A DNA stretch of 64,000 nucleotides from a virus, in the IMG/VR virus record IMGVR_UViG_3300020395_000004, positions 1 to 64,000 of that record, one strand, 5' to 3'. The first letter of the stretch is position 1. Each line of letters starts with the position of its first letter. Below the pieces are notes generated by a model. The model was not told the origin of the DNA and ran no database searches. It worked only from the letters and a program-made list of their open reading frames with translations. Shown here piece by piece: positions 23,949 through 32,025 of this stretch. The position numbers and the translations under genes are program-made.

Positions 23949-24161
23949 ATGCACTATTCAACACCATACGACATAGGATTAGGCGATTTAGTGTTATTTA
24001 AGGGCATTATTTACTATGTCTTAATTAACTACATTAAAGGTGAAACTGACGCTAAAGGTTATACACCAAACAGCAACAGAACCATCTTAATTAATGATAC
24101 TTTCGGCACAAGGATTATGTGTCATAATTATAAAGAATTGGAGGTAATTGATGAAGAATAA
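23949..24161 (+). CDS. Small beta-rich protein, unknown
   Basis: A 70-residue protein with a strand pattern (GDLVLFKGIIYYVLINYI; RTILINDTFGTRIM) like a small barrel. No signature is recognised. It overlaps the next gene by 11 bases. Confidence 0.55.
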   Translation: MHYSTPYDIGLGDLVLFKGIIYYVLINYIKGETDAKGYTPNSNRTILINDTFGTRIMCHNYKELEVIDEE

Positions 24162-24273
24162 AAGTATTACATCACAACTAAGTGATGAAGCAATTTATCA
24201 AATACTAGAGATAATTGCAAGTGAAATTGATAATATAGATGATAAAGAGTTATTCATTAGTATGGAGGATTAA
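24151..24273 (+). CDS. Very small acidic protein, unknown
   Basis: A 40-residue protein with GGAGGT 6 bases upstream of its ATG, one of the best ribosome binding sites here. It is acidic and helical (SDEAIYQILEIIASEIDN). Confidence 0.5.
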   Translation: MKNKSITSQLSDEAIYQILEIIASEIDNIDDKELFISMED

Positions 24274-24275
24274 CA

Positions 24276-24461
24276 ATGCAAAGTGATGAGTTTGAAATCA
24301 AATTACCTGTTTATTTTACATGTAACGAGTATAAATTCGTAAGGGAATGTATTCAAAATGCACAGGATAATTGGACACAAGATAAATACAAAACTTGTGA
24401 TATTGTCCTTAATAAGTTATATGAATTAAGTGAAACTTGCATACAAGATAGAATCAATTAA
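24276..24461 (+). CDS. Small protein, unknown
   Basis: A 61-residue protein with GGAGG upstream. It starts with strands (EFEIKLPVYFTCNEYKF) followed by a helix, and has four cysteines in the second two-thirds. Function unknown. Confidence 0.5.
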   Translation: MQSDEFEIKLPVYFTCNEYKFVRECIQNAQDNWTQDKYKTCDIVLNKLYELSETCIQDRIN

Positions 24462-24490
24462 CATTAAATCATTCAATCGCATTATTATCA

Positions 24491-24754
24491 ATGACAAAAC
24501 TAAATCCACGTCCAGTTTACAACAATCCACAGAAACCAGTTGTTAACAACAATGTCAACAAATTCCCCAGATTAACTAATCAAGAATGGGATGATATTAT
24601 AGGATTAATTGATGATAAACTAGAAAGGCAATATTATGAATGTTATCAAACAATAAAGGACAAACTAGAAGCATATAGGCAAGAAGATGTAATTGTCAAC
24701 AGGTTATGTGACACTAATATTAGTGACTACGATAAGATACCAAATCGCTATTAA
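24491..24754 (+). CDS. Small protein, unknown
   Basis: An 87-residue protein. The N-terminal 25 residues are Asn/Pro-rich and probably disordered (PRPVYNNPQKPVVNNNV); the rest is a charged helical domain (WDDIIGLIDDKLERQYYE). No family is recognised. Confidence 0.55.
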   Translation: MTKLNPRPVYNNPQKPVVNNNVNKFPRLTNQEWDDIIGLIDDKLERQYYECYQTIKDKLEAYRQEDVIVNRLCDTNISDYDKIPNRY

Positions 24755-24791
24755 TACATTATAATATTAGTATAGACAACAAACAAACCTT

Positions 24792-25046
24792 ATGAATCCA
24801 GTATTAAAGCAATTCATTGATTACATTTTTTCATTCTACGGATGTCCTGATGATGTCCTTTACCCACTTGTTAAGGATAACAGGATGGTAACCAAACATG
24901 AAATTTATCAAGCAATCAAAGTTTATATTGCTAAACTGGAAACCGCATCCGCAGGATCTTTCTACACTTGGGGCGGTGGTGATTCTCTAGACAGAGAAAG
25001 AGTAAGGGATATTTTAATCTCAGATTTCAACTTCACACTTCAGTAA
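24792..25046 (+). CDS. Small protein, unknown
   Basis: An 84-residue protein with an N-terminal helix (PVLKQFIDYIFSFYG), a central helix (HEIYQAIKVYIAKLE) and a Gly-rich turn (YTWGGGDSLDRERVRD). TATAAT at 24760-24765 lies 26 bases upstream. Function unknown. Confidence 0.55.
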   Translation: MNPVLKQFIDYIFSFYGCPDDVLYPLVKDNRMVTKHEIYQAIKVYIAKLETASAGSFYTWGGGDSLDRERVRDILISDFNFTLQ

Positions 25047-25066
25047 ACCTAATTCATTCTAAAATT

Positions 25067-25234
25067 ATGCCAAATGCTTCAAACAAACTACAGACAGACC
25101 TTTATAACATCGCATCTAATCACGAAGGAATTTTAGATATGATAGTTTACGGATTTGTTAATGATATGTCACCATCTCAAGTAAGACAATATCAAGACAT
25201 GCTAGACACCAATTTTCCTAATCAAGTATCCTAA
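25067..25234 (+). CDS. Small protein, unknown
   Basis: A 55-residue helical protein (NKLQTDLYNIASNHEGIL; SPSQVRQYQDMLD). It follows the previous stop by 20 bases and precedes the next ATG by one base. No motif is recognised. Confidence 0.5.
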   Translation: MPNASNKLQTDLYNIASNHEGILDMIVYGFVNDMSPSQVRQYQDMLDTNFPNQVS

Positions 25235-25235
25235 A

Positions 25236-25364
25236 ATGTTACAACTTCCTACTTCTTACCTAAAATCAGACACATTACTCAAAATCTATCAAACAGTAAC
25301 ACGCAAACCACAAAGTGTTTACAATCCCCCTAGAAGTAGAAAGATTTCAATACTTAATGATTAA
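25236..25364 (+). CDS. Very small basic protein, unknown
   Basis: A 42-residue protein with a basic C-terminus (VYNPPRSRKISILND). The support is its position directly after the preceding stop and the lack of any other gene here. Confidence 0.4.
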   Translation: MLQLPTSYLKSDTLLKIYQTVTRKPQSVYNPPRSRKISILND

Positions 25365-25416
25365 ACACTAAGTATTAACAAATCACTCACAGATCGCCAA
25401 ATTTTTTATTAATCAA

Positions 25417-25746
25417 ATGACCAAACTTTCCACTCTAATTGATAACATAAACAACACACAAGTTGTAGAGCAAAATGTATATAAACTTGCAAAATGTGTA
25501 GATGCTAGTTATAAACAATCATATGATTATAGAGTCATTAATTGTGAAGTTAAAAAAGGTAAAAAGTATTGGAAACTAATATTTGACAACAGCGTTCATG
25601 CATTTGTAGATGTAAACAATGGTGACGTATTTAAACCTGCTAGTTGGAATAAACCTGCTAAACATGTGAGGTATAACTTATTAACTAATCCAGAGATTTG
25701 CTTCACTAAATGTGATTGGGCAGGAGGATATTTGTATATAAGATGA
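25417..25746 (+). CDS. Small conserved cyanophage protein (PASWNKPAK motif)
   Basis: A 109-residue protein. The segment YWKLIFDNSVHAFVDVNNGDVF followed by PASWNKPAKHVRYNL and the C-terminal WAGGYLYIR are features I recall from a family widespread in cyanophage genomes, usually unnamed. It is beta-rich and has four cysteines. The function is unknown. It ends in an ATGA overlap. Confidence 0.65.
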   Translation: MTKLSTLIDNINNTQVVEQNVYKLAKCVDASYKQSYDYRVINCEVKKGKKYWKLIFDNSVHAFVDVNNGDVFKPASWNKPAKHVRYNLLTNPEICFTKCDWAGGYLYIR

Positions 25747-25880
25747 TAACAATCTCACCACACATGCAAGGGAGTTTTCCACAATTAGCGGACATACTTG
25801 TGGAAAATAGTGTATATTTTAAATGGTTAATTAAACATAGGTATGTGTTATTTAACGATGATAATATTGACTCTAGTTAG
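25743..25880 (+). CDS. Very small protein, unknown
   Basis: A 45-residue protein starting in an ATGA overlap with the upstream gene. It is mixed, with a helical aromatic centre (VYFKWLIKHRYVLF). Function unknown. Confidence 0.45.
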   Translation: MITISPHMQGSFPQLADILVENSVYFKWLIKHRYVLFNDDNIDSS

Positions 25881-25956
25881 TGTTATCTAAGAGCGTAACA
25901 TAGCGAGATTTTTTTGTCAACAACTATGGAGAAATATGTCAATCTTCGCTAACACC

Positions 25957-25985
25957 TTGACATGACACATTTTTTGCTATATAAT
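25957..25985 (+). promoter_or_regulatory. Perfect consensus sigma70 promoter TTGACA-N17-TATAAT
   Basis: TTGACA at 25957-25962 and TATAAT at 25980-25985 are exact hexamers with a 17-base spacer. The -10 ends 21 bases before the ATG at 26007, as at 15184 and 16924. The leader lacks a Shine-Dalgarno sequence. Confidence 0.75.
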
Positions 25986-26006
25986 AACAATGTAAGCACA
26001 ATTACA

Positions 26007-26159
26007 ATGGGAAGATCTTACAAACGTAATGACCCTTATTCATCACATAAGGCGAAAAGTTTGAGAGAAAAGAGAAAACAATCCAACACTAAGTTCAAAG
26101 GAGTTACTAACAACAATCCGCACAATAATGTGGAAAAGTATTACAAACCCCGCCCCTAA
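26007..26159 (+). CDS. Small basic protein, unknown
   Basis: A 50-residue protein. The start at 26007 is chosen because an earlier in-frame ATG (25962) lies within the promoter. It is strongly basic (GRSYKRNDPYSSHKAKSLRE; KRKQSNTKF), like a small nucleic-acid-binding peptide. Strong promoter placement suggests high early expression. Confidence 0.6.
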   Translation: MGRSYKRNDPYSSHKAKSLREKRKQSNTKFKGVTNNNPHNNVEKYYKPRP

Positions 26160-26169
26160 TTGCCCCCCT

Positions 26170-26190
26170 ATACTATGCCCCGCATTGCCC
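26170..26190 (+). repeat. Copy 2 of ATACTATGCCC-N4-TTGCCC element
   Basis: The second copy of the element at 21077-21097, ending 9 bases before the ATG at 26200. It sits in an unusually C-rich stretch. At this position it would lie in the leader or over the ribosome-binding region of the next gene. Confidence 0.35.
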
Positions 26191-26199
26191 TTTTTTGCT

Positions 26200-26370
26200 A
26201 TGTCTAAAATAACAACTATTCAGACAATTCCACCAGTAAATGTTAAATTGTGGTCACACGGTTCTAAACACTTTTGGGCATACGATTACCCAGGAAATAG
26301 TAAGAACGGACCATTTAAATCTGAGAAATTAGCATTACTTGACGCAACCCAATTCTCTAGTGATTCATGA
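26200..26370 (+). CDS. Small protein, unknown
   Basis: A 56-residue protein (SKITTIQTIPPVNVKLWSHG; HFWAYDYPGN). The frame extends upstream to 26128 but the upstream part is the C-rich repeat region with implausible composition, so the ATG at 26200 is preferred. There is no Shine-Dalgarno sequence. It ends in an ATGA overlap. Confidence 0.5.
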   Translation: MSKITTIQTIPPVNVKLWSHGSKHFWAYDYPGNSKNGPFKSEKLALLDATQFSSDS

Positions 26371-26558
26371 CAACAATTCCACACAAATTGCAGTTATTAC
26401 TTAACACATACGATGAGGGATTATTACCCCCTGATTTACAAATAGAGATGGCACAGTTCTTAATAGATTGTGACCTACATAATGAGTTATTACAGTATCA
26501 ACAACTATGCGACTATTACATCGCTGAGGGTATATGTTATGACGTGCAATTAGCATGA
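26367..26558 (+). CDS. Small acidic helical protein
   Basis: A 63-residue protein (PHKLQLLLNTYDEGLLPPDL; AQFLIDCDLHNELLQYQ), resembling a small protein that I recall from cyanophage early regions. It is the last of the small early-type genes before the structural block. Confidence 0.55.
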   Translation: MTTIPHKLQLLLNTYDEGLLPPDLQIEMAQFLIDCDLHNELLQYQQLCDYYIAEGICYDVQLA

Positions 26559-26577
26559 CTAATTAACACATAGTATG

Positions 26578-26617
26578 CACACAGTTATTAACAATTAAGA
26601 CAGTTAATTTCTGTGTG
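26578..26617. promoter_or_regulatory. Large interrupted dyad at early/late boundary
   Basis: CACACAG-TT-ATTAAC is followed by a 10-base loop and then GTTAAT-TT-CTGTGTG, giving 13 exact pairs with a symmetric TT/TT internal loop. Further wobble and A-T pairs extend it outward. There is no T-run after it on the plus strand. It lies between the last small gene (stop at 26558) and the NlpC/P60-like gene, so it could be an RNA structure or an operator. Confidence 0.6.
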
Positions 26618-26637
26618 TATGTGTATATTAAAAAATC

Positions 26638-26645
26638 GATAAATG
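26638..26645 (+). promoter_or_regulatory. Possible late-type octamer GATAAATG
   Basis: GATAAATG matches 6 of 8 bases of TATAAATA and lies 61 bases before the ATG at 26707. The spacing is longer than at the better sites. It is the best candidate for a late promoter of the structural block, but weak. Confidence 0.25.
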
Positions 26646-26706
26646 CTAACCTACAAAAGTATACCATCGATATCAAAAAATTTTCCCAGTAAAAAATTTC
26701 TCCAGT

Positions 26707-27186
26707 ATGGTTTTAAACCCTAGACAAGAAAAGAAAATCGCCCTGCAAGAAACCTATAAGGATTTGGTAGGTCTCCCATGGCCTGCTCGTAGGTATCCAG
26801 GGTGTTACGATATTATACAGAAATACGCTAAGGCACAATTAGACCTCGACCTACCTAACTTCTCAGGGGTCTACCAGTCATTCGCAGATGACGCTGTAGC
26901 ACAGGCAAATGGTCTATGGATAGAGAAACCTACATGGGGTGAGGAATTAGACTTTACAAACCTACAGAAGGATGACCTATTATTGTTTAGGTTATATACA
27001 CAGGAAGGTAGGATTGTTACTCCAGAGAATGAGCGTATACCTAATCATGGTGCTGCTTACCTAGGTGATGGTTATATGCTACATCAACCATATAAGGAGT
27101 TAAGTCAGATAGTAGACATGAAAAGTAGTGGATGTAAGATATATCAGACATCTTGTGTAGGTGTAGTTAGGAATAACACTACATAG
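26707..27186 (+). CDS. NlpC/P60-like cysteine peptidase (tail-associated or lytic)
   Basis: A 159-residue protein. YPGCYDIIQKYAKAQLDLDLP places C33 at the start of a helix, as in phage NlpC/P60 domains where a DC-type turn precedes it; here Gly replaces the usual Asp. HGAAYLGDGYMLHQP supplies H114 followed by the typical strand-turn, and H126. Such domains cleave peptide bonds in peptidoglycan and are found in tail tips and endolysins. Encoded just before baseplate genes, it is likely a tail-associated hydrolase used during entry; lysis is the alternative. Confidence 0.7.
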   Translation: MVLNPRQEKKIALQETYKDLVGLPWPARRYPGCYDIIQKYAKAQLDLDLPNFSGVYQSFADDAVAQANGLWIEKPTWGEELDFTNLQKDDLLLFRLYTQEGRIVTPENERIPNHGAAYLGDGYMLHQPYKELSQIVDMKSSGCKIYQTSCVGVVRNNTT

Positions 27187-27211
27187 CAATAGACAACTGA
27201 ATAATAAGTTA

Positions 27212-27376
27212 ATGAGCAAAAGGTTTACTTTACAGATAGAGGAGACCTACGACGGTGATTGTTATGTTAACATACCACAGGATTTAATGGATGAATGTGG
27301 ATGGAAAGCAGGAGATGTGCTAGAATATGAAGAAGAGACCGATGGGTCTGTTATCTTGATTAAAAGTGAAGAATGA
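27212..27376 (+). CDS. AbrB/MazE/SpoVT-like small DNA-binding protein
   Basis: A 54-residue protein. NIPQDLMDECGWKAGDVLEYE followed by GSVILIK is the swapped-hairpin AbrB pattern (hxIPxxhhxxhGhxxGDxhxh). Cyanobacterial AbrB-type proteins regulate nitrogen and photosynthesis genes, and cyanophages often carry single-domain versions. Located beside the early/late boundary, it could regulate phage or host transcription. No partner toxin is adjacent, so an antitoxin role is unlikely. Confidence 0.7.
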   Translation: MSKRFTLQIEETYDGDCYVNIPQDLMDECGWKAGDVLEYEEETDGSVILIKSEE

Positions 27377-27467
27377 GATATAATCAAATAATGCTAACTA
27401 TACTGGTTGTATGTAATATCATCAACTTGGTAAAAAATTAGCGTTTGAAAAAAATAAAAAAATCGTC

Positions 27468-27716
27468 GTGGAAACTCCAAAGTTTAACAGTGATGAGGAA
27501 TTCATCGCTTGGGCATTACAAAATATAAGTGAAGCAATAAAGAATCTATCCAGTAGAATAGAAGCTTTAGAGGGGGCAATAGGTAAAATGCCTCCCCCTG
27601 GTGCTGATATGATTAAGTATAAAGTCCCAGGTGATGACTCCTACTCTAATTTGAAAGAGTTATTTGATAATCTGTATAAGAGGATAAATACCTTAGAGAA
27701 TAATAGTAAAACGTAG
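27468..27716 (+). CDS. Small coiled-coil protein of the structural block
   Basis: An 82-residue protein from a GTG start. Two helical stretches (ALQNISEAIKNLSSRIEALE; LKELFDNLYKRINTLEN) flank a Pro/Gly linker (GKMPPPGADMIKY). Its stop overlaps the next GTG start. The coiled-coil form and coupling suggest a structural accessory or chaperone of the large protein that follows. Confidence 0.55.
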   Translation: METPKFNSDEEFIAWALQNISEAIKNLSSRIEALEGAIGKMPPPGADMIKYKVPGDDSYSNLKELFDNLYKRINTLENNSKT

Positions 27717-30700
27717 TGCCAGCTTATATTCAGGAAACAGGTCGAAGTTTTCCGAATCCTACTAAAGGCGGTGGTTTTAACCAAGTCTTTAAACGTCCTT
27801 CATCAGGTGAGTATACTACTCATGGAGATTACCCTGATGTAGGTAGCGGTATGGACTATAGTATCACCTTTGAGGGTGCTGGTCCAGGTACTATGCCTAT
27901 GGGCAAAGATATTGTCCATTATATTGGTGATGATGACCCTACTAATGTTACCAGTGGTGGTGGGGAAAGAAGAGGAGTCTATAGATGGTATAGAGGGGTC
28001 AAAGATGACCACATGTATACACAAGACCCTCAACAAAAGAAATCAGACTTCGGTTGCGAGAATGAGTCTTGGAGGACAGCAGCAGGAGGATATAACTCAG
28101 AACCTAGGCAAGGGACACCTGTATTCTATGTAATGAGAGAGCAGGTACCTAATAGTGTGCCACTCAATACCTATTACAGTCACTGGCCTGACGATTCACA
28201 ACTGACCGTAGGAGGTAATGTCCCTACTGGATTAAACGGAGTAGGTTGTGGAAGAAACAAATACTTTAATACTGGTAAGTTAGGATATGCCTTTACTTCA
28301 GAAGCAGATGCATTAGCATACTGTAGTGGTGGAGAGACTCCTGTCCCTCTATATGAGTATCTACATCCTGACCCAGACCATTTCTATACAATAGACCCTG
28401 CTAATGAAGTTAATCTTAGTGGTGGTCCTATAGCACCTAAACATGCCTATGGTGGAGAATACTCCTACCTAGGCATTTTGTGTTGGGTATTTGCTGAACC
28501 TCCTAGAGATGCACCTACCGATACTATAGTAGACGTAGGTAAAATAGGTCCAACAGGGCAAACTCTTAACAAGAGTGGTTGGTATGACTACACTGATGAT
28601 GACCAATACTCCTATGGTGAGTCTGGATGGGGTTCTGGAGGGTGGTCTGAGTTCATGTATAGGCAAATGCGTGACTCAAACAGTAATGCAGTAGAGGGTC
28701 CACCTGCTGTTAACGGTTGGGGTAACCCAGATAACGTAGATATGCTATCTAATGATGCTCAATTTGAATGGGCTTATGGTTTATCTGGTGCTGTAAAGGG
28801 TGCTGTGCCTAGATTCCTCGGTTTTGAGGACATGTATGATGCTCAATTCGTCTTTTATTTGTTTGATACCTCCTTCCCATGGAATGGTCCTATCTTTTCT
28901 ACACAGTATATCCTCTCAAATGCGAAATGTTGTCCAAATACTACTGACCCAGAGGGTTGTCCGCAGTGTGCACCAGTATGGACGTACCATTCTCACTTCT
29001 ATGAGATACAATCAGACTCATGGGAGACTACAAAAACAGAGATTTCCATACATGATGAGAGTAGTACGGGTGTAAAAGAGTCATTCTGGACTATAGGAAC
29101 TGATTCTACTACACTATTCTTCCGTTATGTTACCCGTACAGGTGACTTTAACCGTGGAGATAAGATAAATGGGTGGGATATTGACGCAGTTTACTACTTT
29201 GGTGATGAATTAAAGTGTGGAATAATGGAATTAACGTGGGATCAGGGTAGTGGTGCAACGAAAAATACCTTTTCTTATCAACAATCCTTCACTTCTACGG
29301 ATAATGGGGAGATAGAAGTGCTTGCTGGCTACGGTGTACCCAATAAAGCAGCGTTTTGTGGCACATATGAGTTTCCAAAGAAGATATCTTACTGGAAAGT
29401 AGAGGTAGATCCACAGGCTTTGATACCTCATCGTAAGATGGATGAGGCAGAAATGCGAGCTGTAGTCGGAGATGATGGTACAATCGTCGCAATAGACATA
29501 GTTAATGGCGGTAGAGGGTATGTTTTAGAGGATACAATCATAGAATTAACGCATCCGAGGGAAATGGATAACTTCTCTGCTACGGATACAGCAGATTTTA
29601 TGGAAAATAGTATTAATAGTGACACGGATTACGATAAAGCACTCGGTAATAGTCGCACAGAGAAAGGATTTAAGCGTAAAAACATGGAATCTGCTGTAAA
29701 AGCGTATGGAACGCATAGCGGAATCGTGGATTTGAGTAAAGATAAGAATAATGAGCTCTATAAACTGAAAAAAGCAGTCGTAGAAGTAGAGAAAATAGAC
29801 GAAGCAGGTACAATTAAGCGTGTAAGAGTCGTAGATGGTGGTGCAGGATACAACCAAGCGAATGTTCCTACCGTAATGATAGTACAACCAGAGAAAATTA
29901 AGGTATCAGAGGACGCATCTCAGGATGAGATAGCTGCGACTGAGAAAGGAATGCAAGAAGCATGGAATCACGAGTTTACGGATGGAGATGTGCAACCAAT
30001 TTCATCTACATTTGACAAAGAAACCATGGGAATCATCGGATCTTCCATGGGAGTCTCCCCACAGGGAGAAAATTCAGGATCATCTGTCTATGTTGAGGTA
30101 CCAGACTCCTATGTAAGGGCAGCTAGTGACGGTGTAGACGACGATGTAACCAAATTATGCATGAATATACCCGCAGAATGTATTAATGTAGATGCTAAGG
30201 GTTATATTTCTGATGCTATGCCTGATGAAACCCAGTTTGAAATCATATCTGGAGCAGATCCAAACGGTATAGGACTATTTGAGAAGGAAGTGATGCCATA
30301 TGCATATAGTGGCACTGCTCAAGTAGACCAATACTCAGAGAATGTCTCCCACTTATACGGTCCATTTGGTAAACAGAGGTGTATTGAGGTAAGACAACCT
30401 AAACTTTACAACATAACTCGTTGGTTTGATATGCCATGTGCATATTTGGATGCTAACGAGGCAGGTGAGCAGAAGGCATTTGGTTATCTACCCTTTAAAT
30501 ACTGTGGTTCTGAGCAGAAGGATGCAACCTTTAGAGTATCACTTAGTTGTGAGGGACGTATAACTGGTAGTCAAGGTGGTGCGTGTATGGATTTCATACA
30601 GAGTTTACCTACTCCGCATCTACAACAGAAGAGACCTACACCAACAAACAATAGATGTTGGAATTGTAGACGTGGTAATGTACCTGGTAGGTGTTACCGT

Positions 30701-31327
30701 GACCCTAGTGACCCTAATGACATTGTATTTGTGCCAGTAGGTTTGGATGAGAATACTTACGACTATAATAGGAGTAACTTTACAGAGCTAGAGCAGTTAC
30801 AAATGTGGGCAGGGCAGAATATTACCAGTGCAGCCGCAGTGCAGACATGGTTAGGACACCCAACCGCACAAGACCCTGCTGGTACTCCGCACTCTGTTGA
30901 TTATACTGAGCTTACTGTTGCGTCATGTAGCGGAGGAGTCCCGCCAAATGAGTGTTGGGATACCTATGTGCGTGGAGTAACTGCGTCAGACGGTCCATTA
31001 GTAGTGTATAGTGAGTACGATGCGAACGGAAATGGCGGTGGTGGTAGTACCTTCTGTCAGACAAGTCAATTATATGACTCTTGTGTTGCACTAGATAAGT
31101 GTATGGATGCGTCTATTGCCATCAACCCTAAGCGTATGACTGGTAGTGGCACTAATGCACGGATGTTAATGGGTCCGTATAATGGAACTATGACCGTGCG
31201 GAATTATCTTACTGGTGGTACTATTGCACTAGATAAGAGTATCAAGAATTATGGTAACCCATACTTTGATGAGTGTAGTGAGGAGAATGCGTGGACAGAA
31301 GGTACACAGGTTAACGAGGATTTATAA
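27716..31327 (+). CDS. Large virion structural protein with DUF5648-like lobes
   Basis: A 1203-residue protein from GTG. Residues about 80-265 contain two lobes (YRWYRGVKDDHMYT; YEYLHPDPDHFYTID) with the H-x-Y-T pattern of DUF5648-type repeats, thought to be extracellular binding units. Residues about 580-730 contain GGRGY and GGAGY units (VNGGRGYVLED; VDGGAGYNQANVPTVMI) that are the same type as the repeats in the giant protein downstream. The C-terminal 300 residues are Cys-rich (NNRCWNCRRGNVPGRCYRD). The stretch encoded at about 29430-29960 is visibly richer in CpG and CGN arginine codons than the rest. It precedes a PAAR-like tip and is probably a baseplate or tail-tip protein. Confidence 0.75.
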   Translation: MPAYIQETGRSFPNPTKGGGFNQVFKRPSSGEYTTHGDYPDVGSGMDYSITFEGAGPGTMPMGKDIVHYIGDDDPTNVTSGGGERRGVYRWYRGVKDDHMYTQDPQQKKSDFGCENESWRTAAGGYNSEPRQGTPVFYVMREQVPNSVPLNTYYSHWPDDSQLTVGGNVPTGLNGVGCGRNKYFNTGKLGYAFTSEADALAYCSGGETPVPLYEYLHPDPDHFYTIDPANEVNLSGGPIAPKHAYGGEYSYLGILCWVFAEPPRDAPTDTIVDVGKIGPTGQTLNKSGWYDYTDDDQYSYGESGWGSGGWSEFMYRQMRDSNSNAVEGPPAVNGWGNPDNVDMLSNDAQFEWAYGLSGAVKGAVPRFLGFEDMYDAQFVFYLFDTSFPWNGPIFSTQYILSNAKCCPNTTDPEGCPQCAPVWTYHSHFYEIQSDSWETTKTEISIHDESSTGVKESFWTIGTDSTTLFFRYVTRTGDFNRGDKINGWDIDAVYYFGDELKCGIMELTWDQGSGATKNTFSYQQSFTSTDNGEIEVLAGYGVPNKAAFCGTYEFPKKISYWKVEVDPQALIPHRKMDEAEMRAVVGDDGTIVAIDIVNGGRGYVLEDTIIELTHPREMDNFSATDTADFMENSINSDTDYDKALGNSRTEKGFKRKNMESAVKAYGTHSGIVDLSKDKNNELYKLKKAVVEVEKIDEAGTIKRVRVVDGGAGYNQANVPTVMIVQPEKIKVSEDASQDEIAATEKGMQEAWNHEFTDGDVQPISSTFDKETMGIIGSSMGVSPQGENSGSSVYVEVPDSYVRAASDGVDDDVTKLCMNIPAECINVDAKGYISDAMPDETQFEIISGADPNGIGLFEKEVMPYAYSGTAQVDQYSENVSHLYGPFGKQRCIEVRQPKLYNITRWFDMPCAYLDANEAGEQKAFGYLPFKYCGSEQKDATFRVSLSCEGRITGSQGGACMDFIQSLPTPHLQQKRPTPTNNRCWNCRRGNVPGRCYRDPSDPNDIVFVPVGLDENTYDYNRSNFTELEQLQMWAGQNITSAAAVQTWLGHPTAQDPAGTPHSVDYTELTVASCSGGVPPNECWDTYVRGVTASDGPLVVYSEYDANGNGGGGSTFCQTSQLYDSCVALDKCMDASIAINPKRMTGSGTNARMLMGPYNGTMTVRNYLTGGTIALDKSIKNYGNPYFDECSEENAWTEGTQVNEDL

Positions 31328-31860
31328 TGGCATTTGGATTTTTAAAACCAGTTGCATCACTTAACGGACTACCTTGCAGTGGTCACGGACTTTGTTTGCC
31401 TTCTACTATACACTCTGTACAGAGTTGTGGTAGTCCTCCTATTCCTTATTCTATTGTGATTAAGGAATTTACATGTTGGTGGCCTCCGCACCCTACGGTT
31501 CCCTTCTTCCCTGTTACACCATTACGTGCTACAGTGTTAGTGAATCGTATTCCCATCATGTTATTGGGTGATACATTCATACCACACATTGCTGTGTGTA
31601 CCAATATAATTGTGTACATATGTCCTTGTGGTAAGGCAATGTGTCCAACGCCCACTCCAATCCCTTGTAGCGTCCTTACAATCGAAGATGGTGGAGGAGT
31701 CGGTCATACTAGAATCTGTATGGCAACGACCTTTACTGTATTTGCATTGAAGCGACCTATAGGTAGGATTCTGGATCCGTTAGGAGTTGGATTCTCAGGG
31801 TTTAGTTACCCTTGTTCATCTGTGGTTGCATTTGGGCATGCAACTGTGTTAGCATCATAG
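31327..31860 (+). CDS. PAAR-like baseplate spike tip protein
   Basis: A 177-residue protein rich in Pro, Cys, Gly and His, with no charged helices. GLPCSGHGLCLPSTI, then VNRIPIMLLGDTFIPHI and FGHATVLAS are PAAR-type elements (short strands, conserved Pro and metal-binding His/Cys). PAAR proteins sharpen the membrane-puncturing spike of contractile tails. It overlaps the upstream gene by one base and sits just before the baseplate genes, which fits. It is longer than minimal PAAR proteins of about 90-100 residues. Confidence 0.75.
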   Translation: MAFGFLKPVASLNGLPCSGHGLCLPSTIHSVQSCGSPPIPYSIVIKEFTCWWPPHPTVPFFPVTPLRATVLVNRIPIMLLGDTFIPHIAVCTNIIVYICPCGKAMCPTPTPIPCSVLTIEDGGGVGHTRICMATTFTVFALKRPIGRILDPLGVGFSGFSYPCSSVVAFGHATVLAS

Positions 31861-31876
31861 TAGTTTATTTTAAATT

Positions 31877-32014
31877 ATGGCATTATACTCGTCAACTGGT
31901 GGATATATTACTCCTCCTGCAAAGAAAACAAGACAAGGAAACTCGAAAAACACAAAATTGAGTGCTACTTCTCGTAATGGAGCAAGAAAAAAATATAGGG
32001 GTCAAGGAAAATAG
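31877..32014 (+). CDS. Small basic conserved cyanophage protein
   Basis: A 45-residue, highly basic protein (ALYSSTGGYITPPAKKTRQG; ATSRNGARKKYRGQG). I recall near-identical peptides next to baseplate genes in many cyanophages. It may bind nucleic acid or a virion surface; not shown. Confidence 0.7.
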   Translation: MALYSSTGGYITPPAKKTRQGNSKNTKLSATSRNGARKKYRGQGK

Positions 32015-32025
32015 TCGGGAAACCC

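Noticed and set aside
27212-27376. Toxin-antitoxin pair with the AbrB/MazE-like protein as antitoxin
   Set aside because: No toxin-like gene is adjacent; the neighbours are an NlpC/P60-like hydrolase and a structural coiled-coil protein.
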